In this document: piece by piece, positions 24,722 through 32,615 of the stretch
Numbering within the stretch: position 1 is the first letter of the stretch
Layout: every line of letters starts with the position of its first letter
NCBI GenBank assembly: GCA_030263455.1
Contig: SZOZ01000005.1
Span: 62,001 to 126,000, forward strand
Reading direction: 5' to 3'
DNA length: 64,000 nucleotides
From: Synechococcales cyanobacterium CNB
GTDB lineage: Bacteria; Planctomycetota; Phycisphaerae; Phycisphaerales; UBA1924
Made by a program: the position numbers and the translations under genes
Notes under the pieces: model-generated
Told to the model about the DNA's origin: nothing
The model's input: the letters and a program-made list of their open reading frames with translations, nothing else
Databases searched by the model: none

Positions 24722-26497
24722 TCAGGCCCCGCTTTCTTTCGTGCACACGTCGAGCAGCTCCGCCTCGACGTTGGTCGTGCCGTTCCAGGTGTTGAGTTTC
24801 GGGCGCACGACGGCGTCGATGGTCATGCCGGGGCGGAGGCGGTCGGCCCTGTCGCCCCAGTTCCACGCGACGAGCCGCAGGGCCTTCGCTCCGGTTCCGC
24901 TTACCATCACTGACAGGTGCTTGCCGCGCTCGCCCATGCGGCGCGGCTCCTCGCGCACGCGGACGCCTGACAAGCGGAGGGCGACGTGCGGGTTCTCCGG
25001 CCCGAACGGGGCCAGGCGTTCGAGTTCACGCACCGCGCCTGTCTGCAACTCCTCGACGGCCGCGTCGCAGTCGTAGTCGAGGTCGAGCACGAGGTCGTCC
25101 TGGCCGATGCGCTGGTTGGCGTGCACAATGAAAGCCGCAGTGAAAGCATCGAGAGCGGATTCGCGCAGGTGCAGGCCAGCGGCCATGTCGTGCCCCCCGA
25201 ACCGATCGAGGTGCGATTCGCACGCCCGCAGCGCGCCGTGCAGGCTGAAGCCGCGCACGGACCTGCCCGACCCGTGGCACTCACCCCCCTCGGATCGCAG
25301 CAGGATGGTGGGTCGAGCGAAGCGTTCGACGAGACGGGAGCAGGCGATGCCAACGACGCCGGTGTGCCAGTCCCGATGCGCGAGGACGATGGCCCGAGTG
25401 TCGGTGCGAGTCATGCCCCGGGAATGGGCGAGTTCCTCCGCCTGAGCGGTGATGCGGCGCTCGACCTCCTGCCGGTCCTTGTTCTGCTGCGTCAGCTGGT
25501 CGGCGATCCGTTCGGCAACGGCCGGGTTGTCGGTGGTGAGCAGTTCGACGGCCTCGCGGGCGTGGCCCATGCGGCCGCAGGCGTTGAGGCGCGGCGCCAG
25601 GAAGAACGCGACGCGCTCGGAGTCAACCTTGTCGTCCGCGAACCCCGAGGCCTGGATCAGCGCCCGCAGGCCGACGAACGGAGTCGATCGGATACGGCGC
25701 AGGCCCGCGTGCGTGATGACGCGGTTCTCACCTACCAGCGGGACGACATCGGCGATGGCAGCGAGCGCACCGACCGGCAGCAGGTCGAGGAGCAGGTCGC
25801 GCAGAGGCTGCGGCAGGCGATCGCCGCCGGCGTGCATGGTCATCAGTCGCCAGGCGAGTTTGTACGCCACGCCCGCGCCGCAGAGGTCGCCGAACGGGTA
25901 CTCGCTGCCCGGCAGGCGCGGATGAACGAGCGCGCACGCCTCGGGGAGTTCATCGCTCAGGTTGTGATGGTCGGTGATGATGAGGTCGATGCCGAGCGAC
26001 CGGGCGGTGCTGGCGGGGCCGACAGCCGTGATGCCGCAGTCCACGGTGATGATGACACGGACGCCTTCGGAGGCGAGCTGACGGATGGCGTCCTCGTTGA
26101 GGCCGTAGCCCTCGTCGATGCGGTGGGGGACGTAGGTACGAACGGGGGCGTCGGGTTCAAGAGCGCGGATGGTGCGGTAGAGGATGGTGGTGGCGGCGAC
26201 ACCGTCCACGTCGTAGTCGCCGTAGATGATTGTCGGCTCGCGCATCTTGATCGCGGAGAGCACCCTTTCCGCTGCCCGATCGAGGCCCGGTATCGCGGAA
26301 GGAGGGTGCAAGTGCGTGAGGGAAGGGTGGAGAAACCGCTCGGCGTCGCCGGTGAGGCCGCGGGCGGCGAGGACACGCTGTACGAGCGGCATCGCGGCAG
26401 CGGCATCGGTCCGCGACGGGGACCGAAGCGACCACCGCCTGAGCAGTCCTCGCTGCAAGGCGGCGGCGTCCATGCCGGATAGACTGGCCGGGGGCAT
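24722..26497 (-). CDS. recJ: Single-stranded-DNA-specific exonuclease RecJ
   Basis: A 591-residue DHH-family 5'-3' exonuclease acting on single-stranded DNA in recombination, mismatch and base-excision repair. The catalytic metal motifs are GDYDVDG (93-99, motif I), TVDCG (151-155, motif II) and TDHH (175-178, motif III), with a downstream DHHA1-type RNA/DNA-binding segment (GRSVRGFSLHGAL and GGHDMAAGL) and the C-terminal OB-like domain. Length matches the family. The ATG at 26497 has GGAG about 11 bases upstream; one eight codons further in (26473) is also possible. It is divergent from the cobalamin adenosyltransferase gene, with only 34 bases between the starts. Confidence 0.93.
   Translation of the reverse strand: MPPASLSGMDAAALQRGLLRRWSLRSPSRTDAAAAMPLVQRVLAARGLTGDAERFLHPSLTHLHPPSAIPGLDRAAERVLSAIKMREPTIIYGDYDVDGVAATTILYRTIRALEPDAPVRTYVPHRIDEGYGLNEDAIRQLASEGVRVIITVDCGITAVGPASTARSLGIDLIITDHHNLSDELPEACALVHPRLPGSEYPFGDLCGAGVAYKLAWRLMTMHAGGDRLPQPLRDLLLDLLPVGALAAIADVVPLVGENRVITHAGLRRIRSTPFVGLRALIQASGFADDKVDSERVAFFLAPRLNACGRMGHAREAVELLTTDNPAVAERIADQLTQQNKDRQEVERRITAQAEELAHSRGMTRTDTRAIVLAHRDWHTGVVGIACSRLVERFARPTILLRSEGGECHGSGRSVRGFSLHGALRACESHLDRFGGHDMAAGLHLRESALDAFTAAFIVHANQRIGQDDLVLDLDYDCDAAVEELQTGAVRELERLAPFGPENPHVALRLSGVRVREEPRRMGERGKHLSVMVSGTGAKALRLVAWNWGDRADRLRPGMTIDAVVRPKLNTWNGTTNVEAELLDVCTKESGA
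26480..26485 (+). promoter_or_regulatory. TAGACT -10-like box for the adenosyltransferase gene
   Basis: TAGACT on the plus strand lies 46 bases before the ATG at 26532, inside the first codons of the divergent recJ gene. It matches the -10 box type seen before rpsL and other genes here. Confidence 0.35.
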
Positions 26498-26531
26498 TGC
26501 TTCGGCGTTCTCCGTCTGCGTGCGAGGGTCG

Positions 26532-27131
26532 ATGGTCAGGATCAGTAAGGTATACACGAAGACGGGCGACGACGGGACGACGGGCCTGATCGGGGGCATG
26601 CGCGTCTCGAAAGCGGACCCGAGGGTCGAGGCCTACGGCACGGTGGACGAGGCGAACGCCTGCGTCGGTCTGGCGGTGGTCGCAGCGGAGGGTGCAGGAG
26701 CGGGCGACATCGTTGACCTGCTGCGCTCGGTGCAGCATGACCTCTTTGATGCCGGAGCGGACCTCGCGACACCTGTTGTGACTGGCGAGGGGCGGTCGCT
26801 GCGCATCACGCCCGCGCAAACCGAGCGGCTCGAACGGGCGATCGACGCCCACAATGCGGGGCTGCCAGCGCTGACGAGTTTCGTGCTGCCGGGCGGCTCC
26901 GCGCTGGGGGCCGCGCTGCACCTGGCCCGCACGGTTGTGCGTCGGGCGGAACGGTGCGCGGTGGCGCTGCGATCGCACGATCCGGCGGCGACGAGCGAAG
27001 AGATGGTGCGGTATCTCAACCGTCTGAGCGATCTGCTCTTCGTGCTTGGTCGCGTCGCCAACGCCCGCGCGGCCGGCGACGTGCTGTGGAAGCCTGGCGC
27101 GAACCGTGGCGAGTGTGGGGGGGCGGGCTGA
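26532..27131 (+). CDS. Cob(I)alamin adenosyltransferase, PduO type
   Basis: A 199-residue ATP:corrinoid adenosyltransferase of the PduO/MMAB family, which makes adenosylcobalamin from ATP and cob(I)alamin. The N-terminal ATP-binding motif VYTKTGDDGTTGL, the helix with VDEANAC, the SFVLPGGS segment and the RxxERxxVAL and YLNRLSDLLFVLGR helices are all present. Length is normal. No cobalamin biosynthesis or B12-dependent enzyme gene is adjacent, so it may serve salvage. Its stop overlaps the next start (TGATG), coupling it to the phosphatase gene without an obvious functional link. Confidence 0.93.
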   Translation: MVRISKVYTKTGDDGTTGLIGGMRVSKADPRVEAYGTVDEANACVGLAVVAAEGAGAGDIVDLLRSVQHDLFDAGADLATPVVTGEGRSLRITPAQTERLERAIDAHNAGLPALTSFVLPGGSALGAALHLARTVVRRAERCAVALRSHDPAATSEEMVRYLNRLSDLLFVLGRVANARAAGDVLWKPGANRGECGGAG

Positions 27132-28579
27132 TGGCTCTCTCGTCCAGCGCGGCGTACACGACCGATTTCCACCACGAGTTTCGCGTGGAGACCGAGCGGC
27201 TTCTGCTGCGGCGGTTCCTGTGGTTCACGGGCGTGATCGGGGGGCTGCTGTTGCTGGGGCTGCTGGTGCGGACCGGCGCGCTGATCTGGGCGCGCTCCTC
27301 GCAGGTGCCGCTGCCTCGGGGCTGGCCGTGGTGGTTCCTGGCGTTGATCTGGGTTGCCATGTACGTGGCGGCGTTCTGGTACGCAAGGAATCGCAGGCCG
27401 GTGGGCGACGTGCTTGTCCGGCTGAGCATCGGGATCGTGGCCATCGACGGGTTGATGAACGTGCTGATGCGCGCCCTGGACCTGCCGGCCGCGGGGGGCC
27501 TGCTGGCGTTCACGCTGACGCACTTTCTGGCGTGCGCCCTGCTGCCGTGGACCCCGAAGCAGGCGATCCGCCCCGCCGTGCTGGTGTTGCTCGTCAGTGC
27601 GGCGGTTCAACTGCTCTGGGAGACGCCCCTCTGGTCATCCAACGTGGAGACCATCGTCGGCGTGAGCATCGGCATCGTGCTCTCGCCGCTGCTGGTCGCG
27701 CCGGGCTTCGCCATCTGCTGGCTGCGTCACTCTCGTCGGATGGAGACGTTCAAGCTCCGGTTTCTGCAGAACAAGTACGGGGAGATGAGGCGGGAACTCG
27801 TGGATGCACGGCGGATTCACGAGTCGCTCTTTCCGACATCGATCGCCGAGGGACCGGTGCGGCTGAGCTACGAGTACGAGCCGATGCGTGCAATCGGCGG
27901 GGACTTCCTGTTCGCCCACCGTCGCTCGGACGGCCCGCTGAGCATCGTGCTGCTCGACGTGACGGGGCACGGGATCCCGGCAGCGCTGACGGTGAACCGT
28001 CTGCACGGCGAACTCGAGCGGGTCTTTGCCGAGAACCCGGACATCGGACCGGGCGAGGTGCTGCGGCTGCTGAATCGCTACGTCCACCTCACGCTGGCGA
28101 CGCACTCGATCTACGCGACAGCACTCTGCTTCCGCATCGACCCACGCACCGACAGGCTCGAGTACGCCTCGGGCGGGCACCCGCCGGCGTTTGTGCGCGG
28201 CGTGGACGGCACGCTCGAAGAACTGGAGAGCACCTCGTTCGTGCTGGGAGCGTGCGCCGGCCAAGACTTCGACCCGGCGCCTCGGTCGGTCCCCTTCGGC
28301 GCGGGCGACTGTGTCGTCGCCTACACAGACGGCGCGATCGAGGCACGCGACTCGAAGGGGGCAATGCTGCGGATCGAGGGCCTGCGGCGGCTGTTGGCAT
28401 CGGCTTCAGACGTGAGCAACGGTTCGTGGCCGGGTGTGATCCGGTCGAGGGTGATGCACCACCGCTCGGGGCCGGCCGCGGACGACACGCTCATCATCGA
28501 GGTCTATCGCCCGATCGGTCAGCGTGATCCGGCTTCGGGCGTCACGACTGCCGGGCATCGGGCGTCGGTCACCCCTTGA
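27131..28579 (+). CDS. Membrane-bound SpoIIE/RsbU-type PP2C protein phosphatase
   Basis: A 482-residue protein. The N-terminal half has about six membrane helices (near 28-52, 66-86, 98-116, 122-140, 148-165, 175-198), then a coiled linker (205-235) and a PP2C-like SpoIIE domain. Metal-binding motifs are visible: IGGDF (255-259), LLDVTGHGIPA (275-284) and the late AYTDGAIEA. Such enzymes dephosphorylate anti-anti-sigma factors in partner-switching networks in response to a sensed signal. No anti-sigma or STAS gene is in the window. The linker followed by the phosphatase suggests signalling through the membrane part. It begins in a TGATG overlap, and its last 11 bases overlap the end of the convergent mazG-like gene. 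Confidence 0.9.
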   Translation: MALSSSAAYTTDFHHEFRVETERLLLRRFLWFTGVIGGLLLLGLLVRTGALIWARSSQVPLPRGWPWWFLALIWVAMYVAAFWYARNRRPVGDVLVRLSIGIVAIDGLMNVLMRALDLPAAGGLLAFTLTHFLACALLPWTPKQAIRPAVLVLLVSAAVQLLWETPLWSSNVETIVGVSIGIVLSPLLVAPGFAICWLRHSRRMETFKLRFLQNKYGEMRRELVDARRIHESLFPTSIAEGPVRLSYEYEPMRAIGGDFLFAHRRSDGPLSIVLLDVTGHGIPAALTVNRLHGELERVFAENPDIGPGEVLRLLNRYVHLTLATHSIYATALCFRIDPRTDRLEYASGGHPPAFVRGVDGTLEELESTSFVLGACAGQDFDPAPRSVPFGAGDCVVAYTDGAIEARDSKGAMLRIEGLRRLLASASDVSNGSWPGVIRSRVMHHRSGPAADDTLIIEVYRPIGQRDPASGVTTAGHRASVTP

Positions 28580-28901
28580 CGCCCCCAACCCGTCCCGGAT
28601 CGGTGTATTTCGACAGGGCCTTGGCCATGTCCACGCCGTTGACATTGGCGAGCGTCATCAGCCACGCCAGCACGTCGGCGAACTCCTCGTCGAGGTTGGC
28701 CCGCTGCTCGGGCGTGGGGCTGCGTCCCGGGGCGTTCTGCTGGAGGGCGGTCGCCAGTTCGCCGACCTCTTCGATGAACCACATGAAGGTCGCGGGCGTG
28801 CCGCGTGCGGAGTCGGTGGCGAGGTAGCGGTCGCGGATCAGGGCCTGAAAGCCGGCGACGGTGAGGGTGGCAGGGTCGGCGGGGTCGGCGGGGTCGGGCA
28901 T
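28569..28901 (-). CDS. MazG-like nucleotide pyrophosphohydrolase
   Basis: A 110-residue single-domain protein of the all-alpha NTP pyrophosphatase (MazG-like) group. The magnesium motif is EEVGE (44-48) with the second-helix acidic residues E72, E73 and D76 (EEFADVLAW), the usual EExxE...ExxD arrangement. Members hydrolyse nucleoside triphosphates to monophosphates, often cleaning damaged nucleotides; the substrate cannot be told. The N-terminus is Pro/Asp-repetitive. It converges on the phosphatase gene with an 11-base overlap of the two 3' ends, and diverges from the rpsL promoter. Confidence 0.85.
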   Translation of the reverse strand: MPDPADPADPATLTVAGFQALIRDRYLATDSARGTPATFMWFIEEVGELATALQQNAPGRSPTPEQRANLDEEFADVLAWLMTLANVNGVDMAKALSKYTDPGRVGGVKG

Positions 28902-28949
28902 ATGGGGAGGCTATGGCGGGTCTGGCCGGGGGTGGTCATGGGCGTGGGC

Positions 28950-28977
28950 TTGCCGGGGCGGGGGTGGGGGCTAGACT
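28950..28977 (+). promoter_or_regulatory. rpsL promoter TTGCCG-16-TAGACT
   Basis: TTGCCG (28950-28955) and TAGACT (28972-28977) are 16 bases apart, and the ATG of rpsL is 33 bases beyond, leaving a short leader of about 25 bases. It is the only candidate before rpsL and the downstream distance is right for a strong ribosomal-protein promoter. Confidence 0.6.
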
Positions 28978-29010
28978 TCCCGCCCACGAGGGAGCCGCCA
29001 GGGAGTTTCC

Positions 29011-29385
29011 ATGCCGACGATCAACCAGTTGATCCGCAAGCCCCGCCGCACGCCGAAGGCCAAGTCCAAGGTCCGCGACTTGGACGAGTGCCCGCAGCGT
29101 CGCGGCGTGTGCCTGACGGTCAAGACCACCACGCCCAAGAAGCCGAACTCCGCGCTGCGGAAGATCGCCCGCGTGAAACTGAGCAACGGCAAGGAAGTCA
29201 CGGCGTACATCGGCGGCGAGGGGCACAACCTCCAGGAGCACTCGATCGTGCTGGTCCGCGGCGGGCGCGTGCGCGATCTCCCCGGCGTGCGCTACCACAT
29301 CGTCCGCGGCGCGCTGGACTGCCTGGGCGTGTCGGACCGCAAGAAGGGCCGCTCGAAGTACGGAGCCAAGCGCGGCAAGAAGTAG
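29011..29385 (+). CDS. rpsL: 30S ribosomal protein S12
   Basis: A 124-residue S12, part of the decoding centre of the 30S subunit. Sequence is textbook: start [12 protein letters not shown], the [13 protein letters not shown] segment (with the lysine position associated with streptomycin resistance), [14 protein letters not shown] with the second such lysine position replaced by arginine as in many phyla, and the basic C-terminus. Length is normal. It forms a pair with rpsG 117 bases downstream; the elongation factor genes fusA and tuf that usually follow are not here. Confidence 0.98.
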   Translation: MPTINQLIRKPRRTPKAKSKVRDLDECPQRRGVCLTVKTTTPKKPNSALRKIARVKLSNGKEVTAYIGGEGHNLQEHSIVLVRGGRVRDLPGVRYHIVRGALDCLGVSDRKKGRSKYGAKRGKK

Positions 29386-29398
29386 CCGCGACATGGGG

Positions 29399-29453
29399 CG
29401 CCCGCGCGGGCGTCCCGGCAAGTAATCGGCACGCCCCGGGCCGGGGCGTGCCG
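29399..29453 (+). promoter_or_regulatory. Tandem hairpins in the rpsL-rpsG spacer
   Basis: A perfect 14-base palindrome (29399-29412) is followed by a 13-base perfect inverted repeat with a single central base (29427-29453), and a smaller GCCGC/GCGGC stem after it. In E. coli, protein S7 binds the S12-S7 spacer to repress its own translation, so this could be a comparable feedback site or an attenuator. No U-run follows, which argues against a simple terminator. Confidence 0.5.
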
Positions 29454-29502
29454 GTGAACACACGGCCGCCCTGCGGCGGCGGATGAGCCGAAAGGAACCA
29501 CG

Positions 29503-29994
29503 ATGGCCGGTCGAATCACGAAGTCCGACGATCAGTTGCGTCCCGACCCCCGCCACGGGGACGTGGTGCTGTCCAAGTTCATCAACTGCGTCATGGAGGA
29601 CGGCAAGAAGAGCGTGGCGCAGCGCGTGGTCTACGACGCGCTGGACATGATCCAGGGAAGGCTCGACAAGGAAGCAAACCCGGATGCGCCGAAGACGTCG
29701 ATCGAGGTCTTCCGTCGCGCGATCGACAACGTGAAGCCCTACGTCGAGGTCCGCTCGAAGCGGATCGGCGGCGCGAACTACCAGGTGCCGATGCAGGTGA
29801 ACCGGCGTCGCCAGCAGTCGCTGGCGTTCCGGTGGATCATCCAGGCTGCCCGGGGCGAGAAGGGCAGGCCGATGGGGCGGAAACTGGCGGAAGAGCTGTA
29901 CATGGCGGCCCGGGGCGAGGGCAAGGCGATGACCACCCGCGACCAGACGCACCGCATGGCCGAGGCCAACAAAGCGTTCGCGCACTACGCGTGA
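29503..29994 (+). CDS. rpsG: 30S ribosomal protein S7
   Basis: A 163-residue S7, which nucleates assembly of the 30S head by binding the 3' domain of 16S rRNA. Family marks are the [13 protein letters not shown] segment, [16 protein letters not shown] and the C-terminal [19 protein letters not shown] helix. A clear AAAGGA ribosome site precedes the ATG. It is the last ribosomal gene here: instead of fusA the next genes, on the other strand, are a restriction-modification pair. Confidence 0.98.
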   Translation: MAGRITKSDDQLRPDPRHGDVVLSKFINCVMEDGKKSVAQRVVYDALDMIQGRLDKEANPDAPKTSIEVFRRAIDNVKPYVEVRSKRIGGANYQVPMQVNRRRQQSLAFRWIIQAARGEKGRPMGRKLAEELYMAARGEGKAMTTRDQTHRMAEANKAFAHYA

Positions 29995-30036
29995 GGCACG
30001 ACTCTGCCTGATTCTCCATGCGTTCGGCCGTCGGAT

Positions 30037-30751
30037 TCAGCGGCCGATTGCCTCGACGTGCGATGTCAGGCGAGCGATGAATCGAGTGAAGGTAAGTTCG
30101 GGATGCGGCTCCGAGTAGTCGCCTGTCCCGGCTTTGGCTGCGTCCGAGAGCAGGAAGCACGCCTGGTCGTACAGCCGCTCTCGCACCATCTTCTCGAGAA
30201 GGATCGAGTATCGGTCTCGGTATGAGGCGATCTTGAACTCCGGGAATACCGGGAAGTGCGTCGAGGCGACACGGACCGGCGTTCGCGAACGCTCACAGTC
30301 CTCGAGCAGCATGACGTATCCGAGGAACGGCCGGGCGGAACGCGCCTTCACGGAATGCAGCCCAGATGTCCGTCGCGCTGCCGAGCGCTTCCTCCGTCCG
30401 GTTGTTGAAGTTGTTGCCGAACGATGGTCCGACCTGCGATTTGAACTCGACCGCGGCGTGCAACTCTCCGGCGTGCACGACGACGAGATCCCATTACTTC
30501 TCGGCGCGGAACCAGCCTGGAAGTTCGATGCGCCGGTGGGTTGCGATGCTGTCCGGTGGCACGCCGGCATCGACGAGCAGGCTTCGGACGAGACGGACGA
30601 ACCCGTCCATCTGCTTCCCGCCGGTGACCGCGCTCCTCGCACCTCTGTCGCGGTCGTCGTCCCGCCCCTGATTGGCGGACTGCCGGAATCTGGTCTCCCA
30701 GAACTCACGCACCGCGTCGCGGAGGTCTCGGTCAAGGTCGCGCATTGTCAT
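30037..30751 (-). pseudogene. Broken XhoI/PaeR7I-type restriction endonuclease gene
   Basis: Three fragments together match a type II restriction endonuclease of the XhoI/PaeR7I family (expected target CTCGAG). The first (from the ATG at 30751) ends at an in-frame TAA (30494-30496) just before the [11 protein letters not shown] strand. The same frame resumes with the family hallmark [15 protein letters not shown] and [11 protein letters not shown]. Near 30333-30335, in a run of three G (C on the coding strand), the frame shifts by one base, and the remainder ([30 protein letters not shown]) reads on to the stop. The total span, 715 bases, is one base over 238 codons, consistent with one extra base. 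Both lesions should abolish the enzyme. It overlaps the 3' end of the intact methyltransferase gene by 20 bases. Confidence 0.88.
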
Positions 30752-31733
30752 GCACTCTTGTTGATACCGTGGACGCGAGGTACAAGTCCGCGTCGTGCGA
30801 AGCGACGCGCTTGCGGGCCAGTTCGAAGTATGCGGCGTCGAGTTCGACGCCGATGCTGTTCCTGCCCCAGCGGGCGCAGGCGATGTTCGTGGTCCCGGTG
30901 CCCATGAACGGGTCGAGCACGGTATCGCCGACGAACGAGAACATCCGCACCAGGCGCTCGGCGAACTCGACGGGGTACGGCGCGGGATGCCGAGGGTGGG
31001 AGGTGCCCCGGAGGTCCGACCAGATCTGCCGGAACCATGCCCGATGGTTCTCCTCGCCGATGACGCTCAGCAGGCGGTTTCGGACGCTCGGGCTGCGGTA
31101 GCCGCCGGGCTTGCGTTGCATCAGCACGAACTCGATGTCGTTCTTGATGACCGCGTTCGGTTCGTAGGGCTTGCCGAGAAAACCACCGCCGCCCTGCACC
31201 TCGTAGTTGGCGTTGGCGATCTTGTGCCAGATGATCGGGGCGAGGTTGTCGAATCCGATCGCCTTGCACCGCTCCTGGATCGTCGCGTGAAGCGGCACAA
31301 CGGTGTGCCGTCCGTTGTTCTTTCGCCTGGAGAGGCAGACGTCGCCGACGTTGACGACGAGGCGCCCCCCTGGAACGAGCGCACGGTAGCAGTTCCGCCA
31401 CACTTCGTCGAGAGCGGCCATGAACTCGTCGTAGTCCGTCACATGCCCCATCTGGCTGGGATGGTCGTTGTACCGCTTGAGTGTCCAGTAGGGCGGAGAC
31501 GTCACCACAAGATGGACGGAGTTATCCGCCAGCAGCGACGAGGAGCGCGCGTCACCAAGAATCAGTTCATGGTTCGTCGGGAGAGCGCGGACGACCGACT
31601 CGATTTCACGGATAGCCTTGGGATCACGCGCAAGCTTCGGGATGACGTCGTCTGGGTTGCCGCCGCCGAGGAGCCTGTCGAGCAAAGCGCTCTCGCTGGT
31701 CGTTCGTGCGGCGGTTTCGTCGAGCAGAGTCAT
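30732..31733 (-). CDS. DNA methyltransferase of a type II restriction-modification system, beta class
   Basis: A 333-residue SAM-dependent DNA methyltransferase. Motif IV is TSPPYW (78-83) and the SAM-binding motif I, with FMGTGTT, comes near the C-terminus (about 273-284). This order is that of beta-class N4-cytosine/N6-adenine enzymes. The region between them contains the presumed target-recognition segment. The gene appears intact and full length. It precedes and overlaps the broken endonuclease gene, so it is now probably an orphan methylase; the inherited specificity would be CTCGAG if the pair was matched. Whether it methylates adenine or cytosine cannot be decided from the motif. Confidence 0.92.
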   Translation of the reverse strand: MTLLDETAARTTSESALLDRLLGGGNPDDVIPKLARDPKAIREIESVVRALPTNHELILGDARSSSLLADNSVHLVVTSPPYWTLKRYNDHPSQMGHVTDYDEFMAALDEVWRNCYRALVPGGRLVVNVGDVCLSRRKNNGRHTVVPLHATIQERCKAIGFDNLAPIIWHKIANANYEVQGGGGFLGKPYEPNAVIKNDIEFVLMQRKPGGYRSPSVRNRLLSVIGEENHRAWFRQIWSDLRGTSHPRHPAPYPVEFAERLVRMFSFVGDTVLDPFMGTGTTNIACARWGRNSIGVELDAAYFELARKRVASHDADLYLASTVSTRVHDNARP

Positions 31734-31754
31734 GGATCCTTCCGGAGCGACCGT

Positions 31755-31813
31755 GGCCGGGAGTGTTGAGGCTACCGATGTGCCGTGCTGAACCCGGCGG
31801 TCAACTCCCGGCC
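31755..31813. repeat. Inverted repeat upstream of the methyltransferase gene
   Basis: GGCCGGGAG (31755-31763) is repeated in reverse complement as CTCCCGGCC (31805-31813), extendable by wobble pairs to about 12. It lies between the acetyltransferase stop and the methyltransferase start. It may be an operator controlling the methylase or a terminator of the acetyltransferase transcript. Confidence 0.4.
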
Positions 31814-31893
31814 ATGCTAACAGATCCCTTCGGAGCCGACAAGTCGGGTTGGCTCGCTTGGTACCGTTGGCGCTGGATGCCGGCGTGCACGAT

Positions 31894-32556
31894 CTAGACC
31901 CTCGACCTGTGCTCGTGGCAGTCCCACTCCTCCGCCATCACGCCCCAGCCGAGGCGGTCGGTGACGCCGACGCCGGGGACGAAGAAGTCATCGCGCTGGT
32001 GGACTTCCTGCCGCACGCCGAGTTTCTCGACGACACGGCGCGAAGGAGCGTTGGCGGCCGAGCAGTAGATGCGGATGCGGCGGAAACCCATGCCGTTCTC
32101 GGCCCGCGGGCGCAAGGCCCAGGAGATGACGTGGCGTGCCGCCTCGGTGGCGTAGCCCTGGCCGCGTGCGTCGCCGCGGATCCAGTACCCGGCCTCAGCC
32201 GCGCAGGTATCGCGGGTGACGCCATGGATGCCTGTGCCGCCGACGAGCCGACCGGACTCGCGTTCGAAGACGCCGAGCACGACGTTGTCCAGTTTGTCCG
32301 GTTCGCGCAGATGCATCATCTTCGAAGTGATGAAGTGCGTCGTCTCGGCCAGGTCGCGGTGGGTGTCGCGTGCCCAGACCATCCACGGCAGGAGCGAATC
32401 GCGGCCGGTTGACACGGCCTCAAAGAGCGCGGGAGCATCGTCAATCCCGTAGACCCGCAGGATCAGCCGCGGTGTCTCGACCCGCACCGGCAGCGGGTCC
32501 GGCGGAGTCCAGCCCAACCCAAGTCCTGTTTCACGCTCGCTCGCGCACCTCGTCAT
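31894..32556 (-). CDS. GNAT family N-acetyltransferase, RimJ/RimL type
   Basis: A 220-residue GNAT acetyltransferase of the ribosomal-protein-alanine-acetyltransferase-like group. The N-terminal TPRLILRVYGIDDAPALFEAV, the central LVGGTGIHG strand, the acetyl-CoA loop GYWIRGDARGQGYATEA and the NAPSRRVVEKLG helix are typical. The substrate is unknown; relatives acetylate protein N-termini, aminoglycosides or small amines. It has an N-terminal tail of about 20 residues. It is divergent from the ThiF/MoeB-like gene and is followed by the methyltransferase in the same direction, 160 bases later. Confidence 0.88.
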   Translation of the reverse strand: MTRCASERETGLGLGWTPPDPLPVRVETPRLILRVYGIDDAPALFEAVSTGRDSLLPWMVWARDTHRDLAETTHFITSKMMHLREPDKLDNVVLGVFERESGRLVGGTGIHGVTRDTCAAEAGYWIRGDARGQGYATEAARHVISWALRPRAENGMGFRRIRIYCSAANAPSRRVVEKLGVRQEVHQRDDFFVPGVGVTDRLGWGVMAEEWDCHEHRSRV

Positions 32557-32604
32557 GGCGGGAGCATATGGGGCGTGCCGCGGGTTGATCGGTCCGCGCG
32601 TTCC

Positions 32605-32610
32605 TACAGT
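32605..32610 (+). promoter_or_regulatory. TACAGT -10-like box just before a GTG start
   Basis: TACAGT ends five bases before the GTG of the ThiF/MoeB-like gene, and no ribosome site is visible between them. TTGATC at 32585-32590 is a possible -35, though the spacing (14) is short. This fits a leaderless transcript. Confidence 0.35.
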
Positions 32611-32615
32611 TTCGA

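Noticed and set aside
26532-28579. Adenosyltransferase and SpoIIE phosphatase as one functional module
   Set aside because: They overlap in TGATG, but no known pathway links cobalamin adenosylation with partner-switching phosphatases; probably shared transcription only.
30037-30735. Single intact 232-codon gene in the place of the endonuclease
   Set aside because: Its first half is Ser/Arg/Thr-rich and wrong-frame; only the C-terminal part matches the endonuclease family, so it is a fragment continuing the broken gene.
31734-31804. TTGACC/TAGCCT as a minus-strand promoter for the methyltransferase
   Set aside because: The two hexamers are about 24 bases apart, too far for a standard sigma-70 promoter.
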